Shown here: piece after piece, positions 16,664 to 25,137 of the stretch | Position numbering within the stretch: the first letter of the stretch is position 1 | How the letters are laid out: every line of letters starts with the position of its first letter | DNA from: Candidatus Eremiobacterota bacterium | GTDB taxonomy: Bacteria > Vulcanimicrobiota > CADAWZ01 > Ess09-12 | Assembly: GCA_031082125.1 (NCBI GenBank) | Contig: JAVHLM010000022.1 | Span: 1-64,000, forward strand | DNA length: 64,000 nucleotides | Direction of reading: 5' to 3' | The notes under the pieces: generated by a model | Told to the model about the DNA's origin: nothing | The model's input: only the letters and a program-made list of their open reading frames with translations | Database searches by the model: none | Made by a program: the position numbers and the translations under genes

Positions 16664-16807
16664 CTTTCACACACCTCCTGTTATATAAGTGTCATTGAAG
16701 CCTTGCACGCTCTTTTCCCCTGTCATGAAAGATACACTCTATATCCCTGTGGGGCCTTGGTATTAGAGGGTCACCTCACATGCCTCTTTTAATGAAGCTC
16801 AAATATC

Positions 16808-19678
16808 TCATATTTTCCCCAGGGCGGCGAGGATCTTCTCCGGAGTGAACGGCCATGTCCTCATCCATACACCCACCGCATCATAAATGGCCTCCGCTAT
16901 GGCCGGAGCCGCGCCGTTGCAGGCGATTTCCGAGATGGACTTCGCCCCGTAAGGCCCATAGGGGTCATCGGTATAGATAAGCTCCGCCTTGAATTCGCCG
17001 GGAATATCCTGGATCATGGGGACCTTGTAGTCAACAAAGTTCGCGTTGATGCAGCGCCCCGTGCCGTCATAAAGCATCTGCTCATAGAGCGAGTGACCGA
17101 TGGTCTTCAGCACTCCTCCGTACATCTGGCCGAGGGCCAGCTCGGGGTTGACGGGCGTTCCGCAATCCTGCAGGGCGAAATACTTCTCTACCTTTACCTC
17201 GCCTGTGCATACGTTCACTGCCACCTGGCAGAAATGGGCGCCGTAGGGGAATGAGGCCCTGTCCGAGGTAAAATGCCCCGTGGCGATAAGCTGGCCGCAG
17301 CCGGTCCCCGTTTCGGCATAATGGGCTATTTCTCCATATGCCAGGGATTTTATTGTACCTTCAACTCTCCCGGGATACACAAGCCTGAGATCCTCCGGTT
17401 TTTCCCCTGTGATTTCCGCCGTTACCTGTATGAGGCGGTCACGCATCGCCTTGGCGGCGTTGTGAGCGGCACCGCCGGAAAAATAGGTGCCGCTTGAGGC
17501 ATAGGCGCCCACATCAAAAGGCGTGATATCGGTATCAGCAGCTATGATGGCAATCTTTTCCATATCTACGCAGAGTGTCTCGGCGGCGAACTTGACCGAG
17601 ACGGTGTCAAGCCCGGTGCCGAGGTCGGTCCCGCCGGAAAGAAGCAGGAAGGTGCCGTCAGAGAGCATCTTTATCTCGGCGTTTGCCGAGTCAAGCCCGG
17701 GAAGTCCCGACCCCTGCTGAATGATGGCGAAGCCCTTTCCAATCTTCCAGTCCGGATCGCTGCTTTCCACAGGCTCTCCCCATTGAATAAGCTCCCTGCC
17801 CCTCGCGAGTGCCGGCCCGAGGCCGCAGCTCATCACCTTTTCGGGCTTCCCCTCCCTTCCCTCGCCGAGGCACCGGAGGATCTCCAGCATTTCGCCCTCA
17901 CGGACACGGTTCTTCTCAATGATTTCCATGTGATCCACCCCGAGCTCTCTTGCAAGCTCGGCGACGGCAAGCTGGAGGGCGAATGCGCCCTTTGGAGCGC
18001 CATAGCCCTGATATGCGCCCGTGGGAGCAATGTTTGAATAGTACGTCGTGACATTGAAGCCCATGTTGTCGCAGAGAAACAGAGGGAGGGACTTGGAGCA
18101 GGCGTTCATCGGCACCGTGAGGCAATGGGCGCCGTATGGGCCGGTATTCGCTTTCAGGTCCATGAACACCGCGGTGAGCCTGCCGTCCTTTTTTGCGCCA
18201 AGCCTCACCTTCACCCTCATGACATGCCTTGTCCGGGAGGCGATGAACTCCTCCTCGCGGGTGAAGCGCTGGAAAATGGGGCGGCCCGTCACCCATGTGA
18301 GGTACGCCGCGACCTCTTCAAGCACAATGTCTTGCTTTGAGCCGAACCCGCCTCCGACCCTCTCCTTGATGACACGGATGTTGTTCTCGTCGGTCTCTAT
18401 CACGCGGGCAACAATGCGGCGCAGATGCCAGGGCACCTGCGTTGAGGCGTGTATCACCAGCCTGTCGCCGTCCATATGGGTATATACCACGTGAGGCTCA
18501 ACAGGGGTGCACTGCACCTGGGCGCTTTCATACTCGCGCTCAAGGATCACGTCGGCCTCCCGGTAGCCCTTTTCAAGATCGCCGATACCTCCCTTCACGC
18601 TTGCCGCAATATTGCGGCGCGGGTCACCATGGATGGGAAACTGGTAGATTATGCGGCCGTCTCTGGGATCGGCCCCCTTGTTATACTCTTCCAGGTTATC
18701 GGGCCCCCCCGCGATATATTCAACGGCGCTGTCATGCACGAGAGGTGCGCCGGGGGCCGCAGCCTCATCAATGGTAAGCACGGGTGCGAGGATCTCATAT
18801 TCCACGGCGATCTTCTGTTCCGCCTCCAGCGCGGCTTCCCAGGTCTCCGCCACAATCGCGGCGACACGGTCGCCGACATGGCGCACCTTTTCGCTGATGA
18901 GTTTGCGGTCATAGGGCGAGGGCTCGGGGAAACCCTGGCCGGCCTGGTTGTAGTAGATGTCAGGGCTGTTGAGGTGAGTGAGGATGTGGACCACTCCCGG
19001 CACCTTTTCCGCCTCGCAGGTATCAATGGATTTTATATAGGCATGGGCATGGGGCGAGCGCATCATTTTCAGAATGCAGGCCCCCGGGGCGACCATGTCC
19101 TCGACAAAGGCTCTCTCCCCCCGCGCAAGCTTTGCGCCGTCCACTTTCCGCTTTGCCTTGCCCACCACCCTCGTGTCATCCCGGAACGACGGGGCGATAG
19201 GGCCGACAAAGCCTGGATCGGCAAGCCTTTTCACTGCAAGCTCGACTGCCTGGTAAAACTGCTGATAGCCGGTGCAGCGGCAGAAAATGCCGGAAAGAGC
19301 GTCGGTAATCTCACTGCGGCCGGGATTCGGGGAGCGCCTGAGGAGGCTTTCTATGGCCAGCACCATCGCGGGAGTGCAATACCCGCACTGGACGACGCCC
19401 GTGTCAACAAGGGCCGACTGAATCGCCGTGAGGGTGCGGTGCTTCGAAAAATGCTCTACAGTGACAATATCCCCGCCGTCTATCTGGGCGGAAATGAGCA
19501 GGCACGAGTTGACGAGGCGGCCGTTCAGGATAACGGCGCATGCGCCGCAGGTCCCTTCGCCGTTGCAGCCGTCGCGGACAGAGATAATCCCTTCCCGCCT
19601 CAGAAGGGCATCGGCAGGCTCTCCCGGCTCCGTATAAAACTGGCGCCTCAAGCCGTTGAGGGTGACGGTGATTTTCAT
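16808..19678 (-). CDS. xdhD: XdhD/YgfN-type molybdenum hydroxylase, fused 2Fe-2S and Mo-binding subunit
   Basis: At 956 residues it has the same length as E. coli XdhD as I recall it, and the same plan. The N-terminal 2Fe-2S ferredoxin domain has C38, C44, C47 and C59. The second 2Fe-2S helical domain has VVQCGYCTPAM and CRCTGYQQFYQ. Then come the two molybdopterin domains (GGGFGSKQD, GAYQGYGAPKG, and near the end GAKSISEIACNGAAPAIAEAI). Unlike E. coli XdhD, which to my memory has lost the cluster cysteines, all eight are present here, so electron transfer should work. The substrate is probably a purine or other N-heterocycle. It overlaps the FAD-subunit gene by 4 bases. Confidence 0.88.
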   Translation of the reverse strand: MKITVTLNGLRRQFYTEPGEPADALLRREGIISVRDGCNGEGTCGACAVILNGRLVNSCLLISAQIDGGDIVTVEHFSKHRTLTAIQSALVDTGVVQCGYCTPAMVLAIESLLRRSPNPGRSEITDALSGIFCRCTGYQQFYQAVELAVKRLADPGFVGPIAPSFRDDTRVVGKAKRKVDGAKLARGERAFVEDMVAPGACILKMMRSPHAHAYIKSIDTCEAEKVPGVVHILTHLNSPDIYYNQAGQGFPEPSPYDRKLISEKVRHVGDRVAAIVAETWEAALEAEQKIAVEYEILAPVLTIDEAAAPGAPLVHDSAVEYIAGGPDNLEEYNKGADPRDGRIIYQFPIHGDPRRNIAASVKGGIGDLEKGYREADVILEREYESAQVQCTPVEPHVVYTHMDGDRLVIHASTQVPWHLRRIVARVIETDENNIRVIKERVGGGFGSKQDIVLEEVAAYLTWVTGRPIFQRFTREEEFIASRTRHVMRVKVRLGAKKDGRLTAVFMDLKANTGPYGAHCLTVPMNACSKSLPLFLCDNMGFNVTTYYSNIAPTGAYQGYGAPKGAFALQLAVAELARELGVDHMEIIEKNRVREGEMLEILRCLGEGREGKPEKVMSCGLGPALARGRELIQWGEPVESSDPDWKIGKGFAIIQQGSGLPGLDSANAEIKMLSDGTFLLLSGGTDLGTGLDTVSVKFAAETLCVDMEKIAIIAADTDITPFDVGAYASSGTYFSGGAAHNAAKAMRDRLIQVTAEITGEKPEDLRLVYPGRVEGTIKSLAYGEIAHYAETGTGCGQLIATGHFTSDRASFPYGAHFCQVAVNVCTGEVKVEKYFALQDCGTPVNPELALGQMYGGVLKTIGHSLYEQMLYDGTGRCINANFVDYKVPMIQDIPGEFKAELIYTDDPYGPYGAKSISEIACNGAAPAIAEAIYDAVGVWMRTWPFTPEKILAALGKI

Positions 19679-20520
19679 GATCTCCCTCCCTTCCTGTCGA
19701 GAGCCTGATGAAGGGCCCAGCCCACCATCACCCCTGCAATGTGGCGCTTGAATCGCGCGCTGCCGCGCAGGTCATCAATCGGCGTTACCATGCGCTTCAC
19801 CTCCGCCTCAATTTCGTCGCGTGAGGGAAGGCTCTGGCCGTCAAGCTGCTTTTCAAGCTCGAGGAGCCGTACGACTGTTGCCGCCACTCCTCCCATCGCC
19901 ACACGGGGGCTTTCGATTTTAGAAGAATCGCCAAAGAGCGTCACCGAGACAGAGAGTATTGAAATATCGTTGGCGGTCCGGCTGTGCCTGCGGGTAGCCC
20001 ACTTTGCATTGATTCTTGCTCTGGAGACTGATACTTTCAGGATAAGGGCGCAGGGATCGGGCCGGGCTATATGCTCCAGAAGGGGAAGGTCGGTATCTCC
20101 GGACTCAGCGGCGAGGTGCACCCGGGCGTCAAGCGCCAGAAGAGACGGAATCAGGTTGGAGCAGGACTTGTTGGTGCCTATGTTTCCGCCGAGCGTGGCC
20201 ATATTCCTGATGGTGCGGTTTGCAAAGTGCCGTGCCGCTTCCGCCAGCAGGGGGGGCGTTGCGGGGTTATCAAGAAGGTCCTGGATGACCATATTCGCTC
20301 CGATAATCACTCCAGATTCAGTCTCTTCGATGGCCGCCAGAGGCAGGTGAGCGACTCCGATGGCCCGGTCCGGCACCTGCGCTCCAGGGCGCCGCATGCA
20401 CCACCCCCTGGAGTTTACTTCCGTGCCGCCGGCAATATATGCCGATGCAGGAGAGCTATTTTTCAGCATTACCGCCTCTTTGACACTCGCAGGACGCAAA
20501 AATTCATTAAACATCCTCAA
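19675..20520 (-). CDS. ygfM: YgfM-type FAD-binding subunit of molybdenum hydroxylase
   Basis: This 281-residue protein has the CO-dehydrogenase flavoprotein fold: an early FLRPASVKEAVMLK helix, the FAD pyrophosphate loop YIAGGTEVNSRG, then TLGGNIGTNKSCSNLIPSLLALDA for the second FAD contact. The ending DLRGSARFKRHIAGVMVGW is shared with E. coli YgfM. It passes electrons from the 2Fe-2S clusters of the XdhD subunit to NAD or another acceptor. It overlaps the start of xdhD (ATGA type) and is the first gene of the pair, 27 bases after the MinD-like gene, so it may be read through from the ORP cluster. Confidence 0.87.
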   Translation of the reverse strand: MRMFNEFLRPASVKEAVMLKNSSPASAYIAGGTEVNSRGWCMRRPGAQVPDRAIGVAHLPLAAIEETESGVIIGANMVIQDLLDNPATPPLLAEAARHFANRTIRNMATLGGNIGTNKSCSNLIPSLLALDARVHLAAESGDTDLPLLEHIARPDPCALILKVSVSRARINAKWATRRHSRTANDISILSVSVTLFGDSSKIESPRVAMGGVAATVVRLLELEKQLDGQSLPSRDEIEAEVKRMVTPIDDLRGSARFKRHIAGVMVGWALHQALDRKGGRS

Positions 20521-20547
20521 AACCTCCGGCTGGCTTGATTAATCGGT

Positions 20548-21444
20548 TTATAGATTACTGGCTCCATGGGGTGGCCTTTCTGTAAAAGACCTGACAGCGC
20601 TCCAGAGCATCAAAAGCCTCTCGTTGAAGGTGCTGCGGTATTCCGTTATTGCTTTCCCCTCTGCGAGGGCTTCCCTGAAAGCCTCGTCATAGGGCAGCTC
20701 GCCGGCGATGACCAGGCCTCTTGCCGTGCAGAGCTGCTCCATCATGGTTTTGATCTCCGGGTTTAAGGTGCTCTTATTGATCAGCAGACACGTGGGAATG
20801 ACAAAATGCCCCGATAGCTCCAGGATTCTCTCGAGGTCGTGGAGCCCCGCAACGGTCGGCTCAGTGACGGCCACTACCGCATCACAGCCTGTCATTGCGG
20901 AAATAGCAGGGCACCCCATTCCCGCGGGACCATCGATGAGAATCGCGGGGTACTCCCCTTCCCGGGCAAGGCTCTCGGCCATCATCCTGAGCACGCGCAC
21001 GAGCTTTCCTGAAGCCTCCTCAGCAGGAAGAAGGGAGGCGTGGACAAGAGGGCCCCACCCGCTTTTTGAGACATGCCATTCACCGCTCAGCGACTCTCTC
21101 ATGGAAATGGCAGACGAGGGGCAGACTCTCTCGCAGAGGGTGCAGCCTTCACAGAGAGAGGGAGTGACCGCGAATTCTCCCTGAGGGCTTTCCATGACGG
21201 CGCCATAGGCACATGCTTCCAGGCACTGCCTGCACCTGTTGCAGACATTCATGGCGATAACGGCCTCTTTCCGCCCGTAAAAAGGCTCAGTATGGAGGAC
21301 CTCGTGGGGAATTACAAGGGGAAGGTTTGAGGATTCCACATCGGCATCAAGAAGCACCGCACCTCCCGCAAGGGAGGCGAAGGCCGCGCAGATCGAGGTT
21401 TTCCCCGTTCCGCCTTTCCCGGAGAGGAAGCATATCTGCTTCAT
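20548..21444 (-). CDS. MinD-superfamily ATPase with inserted 2[4Fe-4S] ferredoxin domain, subtype A (second pair)
   Basis: The P-loop SGKGGTGKTS opens a deviant-Walker ATPase of 298 residues. Near residues 65-110 a ferredoxin is inserted between the first strands: CNRCRQCLEAC and CEGCTLCERVC. The later WGPLVHASLLPAEEASGKLV is the mark of one of the two subtypes that occur together in pairs; the partner is the gene at 21919. In Desulfovibrio such pairs sit with MrpORP and the orange protein. Nucleotide-driven electron or metal-cluster handling is inferred, not shown. It is the last gene of the cluster before ygfM-xdhD. Confidence 0.88.
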   Translation of the reverse strand: MKQICFLSGKGGTGKTSICAAFASLAGGAVLLDADVESSNLPLVIPHEVLHTEPFYGRKEAVIAMNVCNRCRQCLEACAYGAVMESPQGEFAVTPSLCEGCTLCERVCPSSAISMRESLSGEWHVSKSGWGPLVHASLLPAEEASGKLVRVLRMMAESLAREGEYPAILIDGPAGMGCPAISAMTGCDAVVAVTEPTVAGLHDLERILELSGHFVIPTCLLINKSTLNPEIKTMMEQLCTARGLVIAGELPYDEAFREALAEGKAITEYRSTFNERLLMLWSAVRSFTERPPHGASNL

Positions 21445-21472
21445 TCTTTTCCCTTTCAGCGCCCTGTAAGGC

Positions 21473-21928
21473 TCATGCCCGTCCGCCTTCCGCCATCCTG
21501 ATAAACACAGCCTGGGCTTCGGCGCAGAGACGCTCTCCCTGGAAAAACCGTGCGATGAGGAGATAGGCGTTCTTCAGCTTTCTCTTCAGAAAGGTGACTA
21601 CCCTTGCCCTCTCATTGGTATGGACTGGCGCATAATACCGGATATTCAGCCGGGCTGTCCGTGCCTTTACACAGTTGATAAAAAGGCAGTTTGTCATCGC
21701 CGAGTCAAGCACCGTGGCAATTATCCCGCCGTGGAGGGTGCCGTCATAGCTCTGAAAAGTCTCGTCACAGAAAAATTCTGACGCCACCGAGCCGTCGGCC
21801 TCAATCGCAAAATGAAGCTTGAGGCCGTGGCTGTTCTTCTGGCCGCAGGCGAAGCAGCGCTTGTGGTCACCATCAGCAATTGCAACAGGCATCATTTTTT
21901 CCCCGGATTTCACCAATTTCAGGAGCAT
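21473..21928 (-). CDS. PaaI-like hotdog-fold thioesterase
   Basis: CFACGQKNSHGLKLHF at the start and SYDGTLHGGIIATVLDSAMTNCLF (with the HGG turn and the acidic helix residue) identify a hotdog acyl-CoA thioesterase of about 150 residues. It hydrolyses acyl- or aroyl-CoA thioesters in the cytoplasm. The ATG at 21928 lies inside the end of the upstream MinD-like gene (10-base overlap); an alternative ATG at 21895 has GGGGA close by. Its presence between the two halves of a MinD-ferredoxin pair is unusual and unexplained. Confidence 0.85.
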   Translation of the reverse strand: MLLKLVKSGEKMMPVAIADGDHKRCFACGQKNSHGLKLHFAIEADGSVASEFFCDETFQSYDGTLHGGIIATVLDSAMTNCLFINCVKARTARLNIRYYAPVHTNERARVVTFLKRKLKNAYLLIARFFQGERLCAEAQAVFIRMAEGGRA

Positions 21929-22770
21929 AGGACCGTCACCCTCTCAAGAATCGATTTGAAAAGCGAACAGTACCGGTCATGTTCACCGGAGATTGCAGAG
22001 CCTTTCGAGGCGCTCCTCGCGATCTGCAGGTCATAAGGCACCCTGCCCAGCAGCTCAACACCCCGGGCGGCGCAGAACTCTTCGATCATTTGGTCATGAG
22101 CCCCCGACTTGTTGATTACCACAAGAACCCGCAAAGCCATCGCCCTTGAAAGCTCAAGAATCCTGGCCATGTCAGAGAGGCCGAAGACGGTGGGCTCAGC
22201 CACTATAAGGACTGCGCCCGAGCCTCTCATGGCCTCGGCGGCGAGAACCGTTCCGGGAGGGCAGTCGATAAGGGCATCCATATTCCTGTCTATATGGTCT
22301 TTTAAGGCCCTTATGAGAAATTTTCCGCGGTGCTCGGTGACAAGGGCCTCTCCTCTGATGAAGTGAAGGGCGGGCTTGCCGCCCCCGCGGGGGATCTCGC
22401 CTTTTTCTATTTTCCCTATTGGCCTCTCCCTGAATGAGATGGCCTTTTCGGGGCACACAGAGGCGCACCCCAGGCAGCTGTGGCAGAGATCCTGAAAGAG
22501 CAGGACCTTCTCCTCAAGCACCGCCAGAGCGTTATAGGCGCAAAATGCCGAGCACTCGCCGCACAAGGTGCAGCGCTGCCTGTTGATGACAGGCACCTTC
22601 ATGGAAAAAGATCTGCTTGCGGCGTAGCATACGGGGAAAAAAAGATGAGCATTGGGCGCCTCGACATCACAGTCGGCAAGAGTGAGCACCCTTTCTGCCG
22701 AGAGGGCGAGATTCACCGCGACGGTGGTCTTTCCCGTCCCCCCCTTACCGCTTGCAATCGAGATAATCAT
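21919..22770 (-). CDS. MinD-superfamily ATPase with inserted ferredoxin domain, subtype B (second pair)
   Basis: It starts MIISIASGKGGTGKTTVAVNLALS, then has RCTLCGECSAFC and CHSCLGCASVC, the two cluster motifs inserted near residues 60-105. The segment IGKIEKGEIPRGGGKPALHFIRGEA distinguishes this subtype from the A type at 20548 and matches the gene at 26001. At 283 residues it has normal size. The CPPGT and EPTVFGLSDM stretches are the usual switch regions of deviant-Walker ATPases. It likely forms a heterodimer with the A-type protein. Confidence 0.88.
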   Translation of the reverse strand: MIISIASGKGGTGKTTVAVNLALSAERVLTLADCDVEAPNAHLFFPVCYAASRSFSMKVPVINRQRCTLCGECSAFCAYNALAVLEEKVLLFQDLCHSCLGCASVCPEKAISFRERPIGKIEKGEIPRGGGKPALHFIRGEALVTEHRGKFLIRALKDHIDRNMDALIDCPPGTVLAAEAMRGSGAVLIVAEPTVFGLSDMARILELSRAMALRVLVVINKSGAHDQMIEEFCAARGVELLGRVPYDLQIARSASKGSAISGEHDRYCSLFKSILERVTVLCS

Positions 22771-22881
22771 GGCTTCGGGCTGCCTTCCATGTCAGAACCT
22801 CCTGCTCACTAATAAAAAATGCAGAGGCAGGCGCAGACGCTTTCAAATCCGCGAAAAGCCCGGGTTGCGCTGAAGAGCTTT

Positions 22882-23034
22882 TCACAGGCCCAGTTGGAAC
22901 CCTGCGCCGCCGGCCATTGCCTTGTCACCAAGGGTGCTGAATAGCAATTCTTTATACTTCGTGCAATGACAGGGCACCTCGTTGTCATAGACAATCTTCA
23001 TCTCAAGAGGCGCAGCAGGCTCGCGGGAGAGCAT
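22882..23034 (-). CDS. possible 50-residue protein coupled to the NifX/ORP gene
   Basis: The stop of the NifX-like gene and an ATG overlap as TGATG at 23034, and the frame that follows runs 50 codons. It contains MKIVYDNEVPCHCTKYKELL, a small HC pair and a Gly-rich end (AMAGGAGFQLGL). VYDNE resembles the first strand of some metallo-beta-lactamase-fold proteins, but nothing of the rest of that fold is present. It may be a real small protein, a fragment, or chance; the overlap and the operon position are the main support. Confidence 0.35.
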   Translation of the reverse strand: MLSREPAAPLEMKIVYDNEVPCHCTKYKELLFSTLGDKAMAGGAGFQLGL

Positions 23035-23396
23035 CACAGGCCCGAGTGCTCCGCCGCCGTAGGCGAAGAGACAGAGGGAAGCGTTCCCTTGCGGTAATCT
23101 TCCAGGGCCTCACGGACAGTCCTGGTATGGGCTGAGTACATTTTCACCCCTGCGGCCACAAGCGTCTGGTGGGCCTTGGGGCCGAAATTTCCCGAGATGA
23201 CGGCATCGACTCCCTTATGGGCTACGAACTGGGCGGCCTGGATTCCCGCGCCTCCCGAGGCGGTAATGGCGGGATTCTCAAAGGCCTCGTACTCGAGCGT
23301 TGCCGGATCCGCGATGATGAAGAACTGGCATCTTCCGAAGCGGGCGTCGACCTGCCCGTTGATATCTTGTGCCTGTGAGGTGACTGCAACTTTCAT
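23034..23396 (-). CDS. NifX/orange-protein (ORP)-like metal-cluster-binding protein
   Basis: This 120-residue protein begins MKVAVTSQAQDINGQVDARFGRCQFFII and continues with GAGIQAAQFVAHKGVDAVISGNFGPKA, the dinitrogenase Fe-Mo-cofactor (NifX/NafY C-terminal) fold. It has the same length range as Desulfovibrio orange protein, which binds a Mo-Cu-sulfide cluster. The cluster context (MrpORP, paired MinD ATPases) supports an ORP-like role, probably as acceptor of a metal cluster. Whether it binds Mo, Cu or Fe cannot be read from the sequence. Confidence 0.85.
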   Translation of the reverse strand: MKVAVTSQAQDINGQVDARFGRCQFFIIADPATLEYEAFENPAITASGGAGIQAAQFVAHKGVDAVISGNFGPKAHQTLVAAGVKMYSAHTRTVREALEDYRKGTLPSVSSPTAAEHSGL

Positions 23397-23411
23397 GACA
23401 TTCTCTCCCTT

Positions 23412-23606
23412 CTATTGACTCCGCACCATCAAGGTGCCGCATTTCGGGCACTGAAGCGACAGGCAGGGCACGCCGCGCTGATGGGGCACCTCGGTGCCGC
23501 ACTGAGGACAGCGGCAGGTTCCCGGAGGGCCCAGGCCGCTTCCTCCCGGCCCTCTTCCCCTGCCTCCTCTTCCCCTGGGTTTATTCTGCTGATTATCTCC
23601 GTTCAT
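23412..23606 (-). CDS. small Gly/Arg-rich zinc-ribbon protein
   Basis: Starting at MNGDNQQN (23606), with AAGGAG upstream, gives 64 residues. A basic Gly/Arg-rich stretch (RGRGGRGRGPGGSG) is followed by a two-knuckle ribbon, CRCPQCGTEVPHQRGVPC and LQCPKCGTLMVRS. Such short proteins commonly accompany NifX and MinD-type ATPases. They probably bind Zn or Fe and may chaperone a cluster or contact nucleic acid. It is part of the cluster, 15 bases from each neighbour. Confidence 0.7.
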   Translation of the reverse strand: MNGDNQQNKPRGRGGRGRGPGGSGLGPPGTCRCPQCGTEVPHQRGVPCLSLQCPKCGTLMVRSQ

Positions 23607-23620
23607 GATTCTGCTCCTTT

Positions 23621-23851
23621 CTATTTCCCGCAGCAATGCTTCGGGCTCGCGCAGGGTGTTGACGACCCGCAGCAGGTTCCGGAGCTTGCTGCGGCCTCCC
23701 TTGTTGAAGATGCGACGCTGAAAGATGAGGTATAGACTCTCTCAAGAGCCCCGGCGCCGCATTTGCCGCAGGCCGGCTGCGGGTCTCCCGTTTTCATGAT
23801 CTGCTCAGTGATGAAGCCGCATTGAAGGCATTTATACTCATATATCGGCAT
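23621..23851 (-). CDS. FmdB-type zinc-ribbon protein with Cys-rich tail
   Basis: MPIYEYKCLQCGFITEQIM is the standard opening of FmdB-family regulatory ribbons, with the second pair in CGKCGAGALERVYTS. After a Ser/Ala linker the protein ends in GTCCGSSTPCASPKHCCGK, an unusual run of six cysteines in 18 residues that might bind a soft metal such as copper. It has 76 residues. It sits between the MrpORP gene and the small ribbon protein; role in the cluster unknown. Confidence 0.8.
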   Translation of the reverse strand: MPIYEYKCLQCGFITEQIMKTGDPQPACGKCGAGALERVYTSSFSVASSTREAAASSGTCCGSSTPCASPKHCCGK

Positions 23852-23881
23852 GGTGCTCTCCTTGAAGATAGTTGCATGATT

Positions 23882-25126
23882 TCAATGATCGCAGACATTC
23901 TCCCCTGTTCTCAGGGTTCCCGAGAGATAACTGCGAAGAAGGTCCTCCGGCGTGCCTCCCGGAGCGCCGGTGAGCACCTCTATGCCCTTTGCCCTGAAAA
24001 GCTCCTGGGCCCTCGAGCCCATTCCTCCCGCTATCACTAACGAGACTCCGAGGCCCGCAAGCCATTCAGGCAGAACTCCCGGCTCATGGGGCGGGGGCTT
24101 GAGAAGCTCCCTGGAGCCAATCTGTCCCTTTTCAAAGGCCACGATGGCAAATTCCTCGCAGTGGCCGAAGTGGGCGCAAAGCTTCCCTCCTTGTACTGGA
24201 ATAGCGCATTTCATCGTTTTCACCTCCTTTTTCATGCTCTTCTTATCTTTACCCCGGGCTTCCTTTTCGCTTTCGGCAGAAGCCCCTGCAGATTTCTGTC
24301 TTTCTCCCCCTATAATGATTTTTTCCACGATCTTCTGAAAGGCCGCCGCTGAAGGCCCTTCACCGGCGGAAAGGGAAGGCTTTCCGTCATCGCTTGAGAG
24401 CATCACGGCAGGATCAAGAGGAATGGCTCCCAGGAAAGGAACTTTCATTAGCCTTGCTCCTTCCTCTCCGCCACCCTTCTTGAAGATGGCGGTCTCCTTC
24501 CCGCAGTGGGGGCATGAAAAGCCGCTCATGTTCTCGATGATGCCGCGCACAGGCATCGATACCTGCCTGCAGAAGTTGACACACCTTCGCACGTCGGCAA
24601 GGGACAGTTCCTGGGGAGTCGTCACGATAACTGCTTCACCGCCGGGAATGGTCTGGGCTATGGTGAGGGGCTCGTCACCGGTACCGGGAGGGGAGTCAAT
24701 CACCAGGAAATCAAGAAGCCCCCACTCCACGTCGGAGATAAACTGCCTGATGGCCCCTATTTTCATGGGCCCTCTCCATATCACCGCATCGTCGCCTCCT
24801 CCCACAAGGTTCGCAATGGAGAGGACCTTGAGATTATCGGTGTATTGTATGGGGATAAGCCGGTCAAGCTCAGAGAATACCCTCTGGCCCCGGATCCCGA
24901 GAAGAGTCGGCACGCTCGGGCCATGGAGATCAACGTCCATAAGGCCCACGCTGTTTCCTCTCCTGGCGAGGGCCACGGCGAGATTTACGGCCACAGTGCT
25001 CTTTCCTACTCCTCCCTTGCCGCTCATCACTACCAGCTTTCTTCCTATCTGAGAAAGTGATCCGGTGATCAGCCTGTCCTGCTGTTTCATATACTGCTCT
25101 TTTTCTGTGTCCTTGCAAGAATGCAT
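23882..25126 (-). CDS. mrp: Mrp/NBP35 ATPase fused to a NifX/ORP domain (MrpORP type)
   Basis: The start at 25126 has GGAGG just upstream. Residues 20-270 form an Mrp/ApbC P-loop ATPase (MSGKGGVGKSTVAVNLAVAL, LIDSPPGTGDE) with the CPHC pair that bridges a [4Fe-4S] cluster between two subunits. After a Lys/Glu-rich linker, residues 305-414 form a second domain of the NifX/ORP fold (AIPVQGGKLCAHFGHCEEFAIV). The same fusion is known in Desulfovibrio as MrpORP, thought to load or deliver metal clusters to ORP. Here it lies between two MinD pairs and beside a separate ORP-like gene. Confidence 0.9.
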   Translation of the reverse strand: MHSCKDTEKEQYMKQQDRLITGSLSQIGRKLVVMSGKGGVGKSTVAVNLAVALARRGNSVGLMDVDLHGPSVPTLLGIRGQRVFSELDRLIPIQYTDNLKVLSIANLVGGGDDAVIWRGPMKIGAIRQFISDVEWGLLDFLVIDSPPGTGDEPLTIAQTIPGGEAVIVTTPQELSLADVRRCVNFCRQVSMPVRGIIENMSGFSCPHCGKETAIFKKGGGEEGARLMKVPFLGAIPLDPAVMLSSDDGKPSLSAGEGPSAAAFQKIVEKIIIGGERQKSAGASAESEKEARGKDKKSMKKEVKTMKCAIPVQGGKLCAHFGHCEEFAIVAFEKGQIGSRELLKPPPHEPGVLPEWLAGLGVSLVIAGGMGSRAQELFRAKGIEVLTGAPGGTPEDLLRSYLSGTLRTGENVCDH

Positions 25127-25137
25127 TACTTCCTCCT

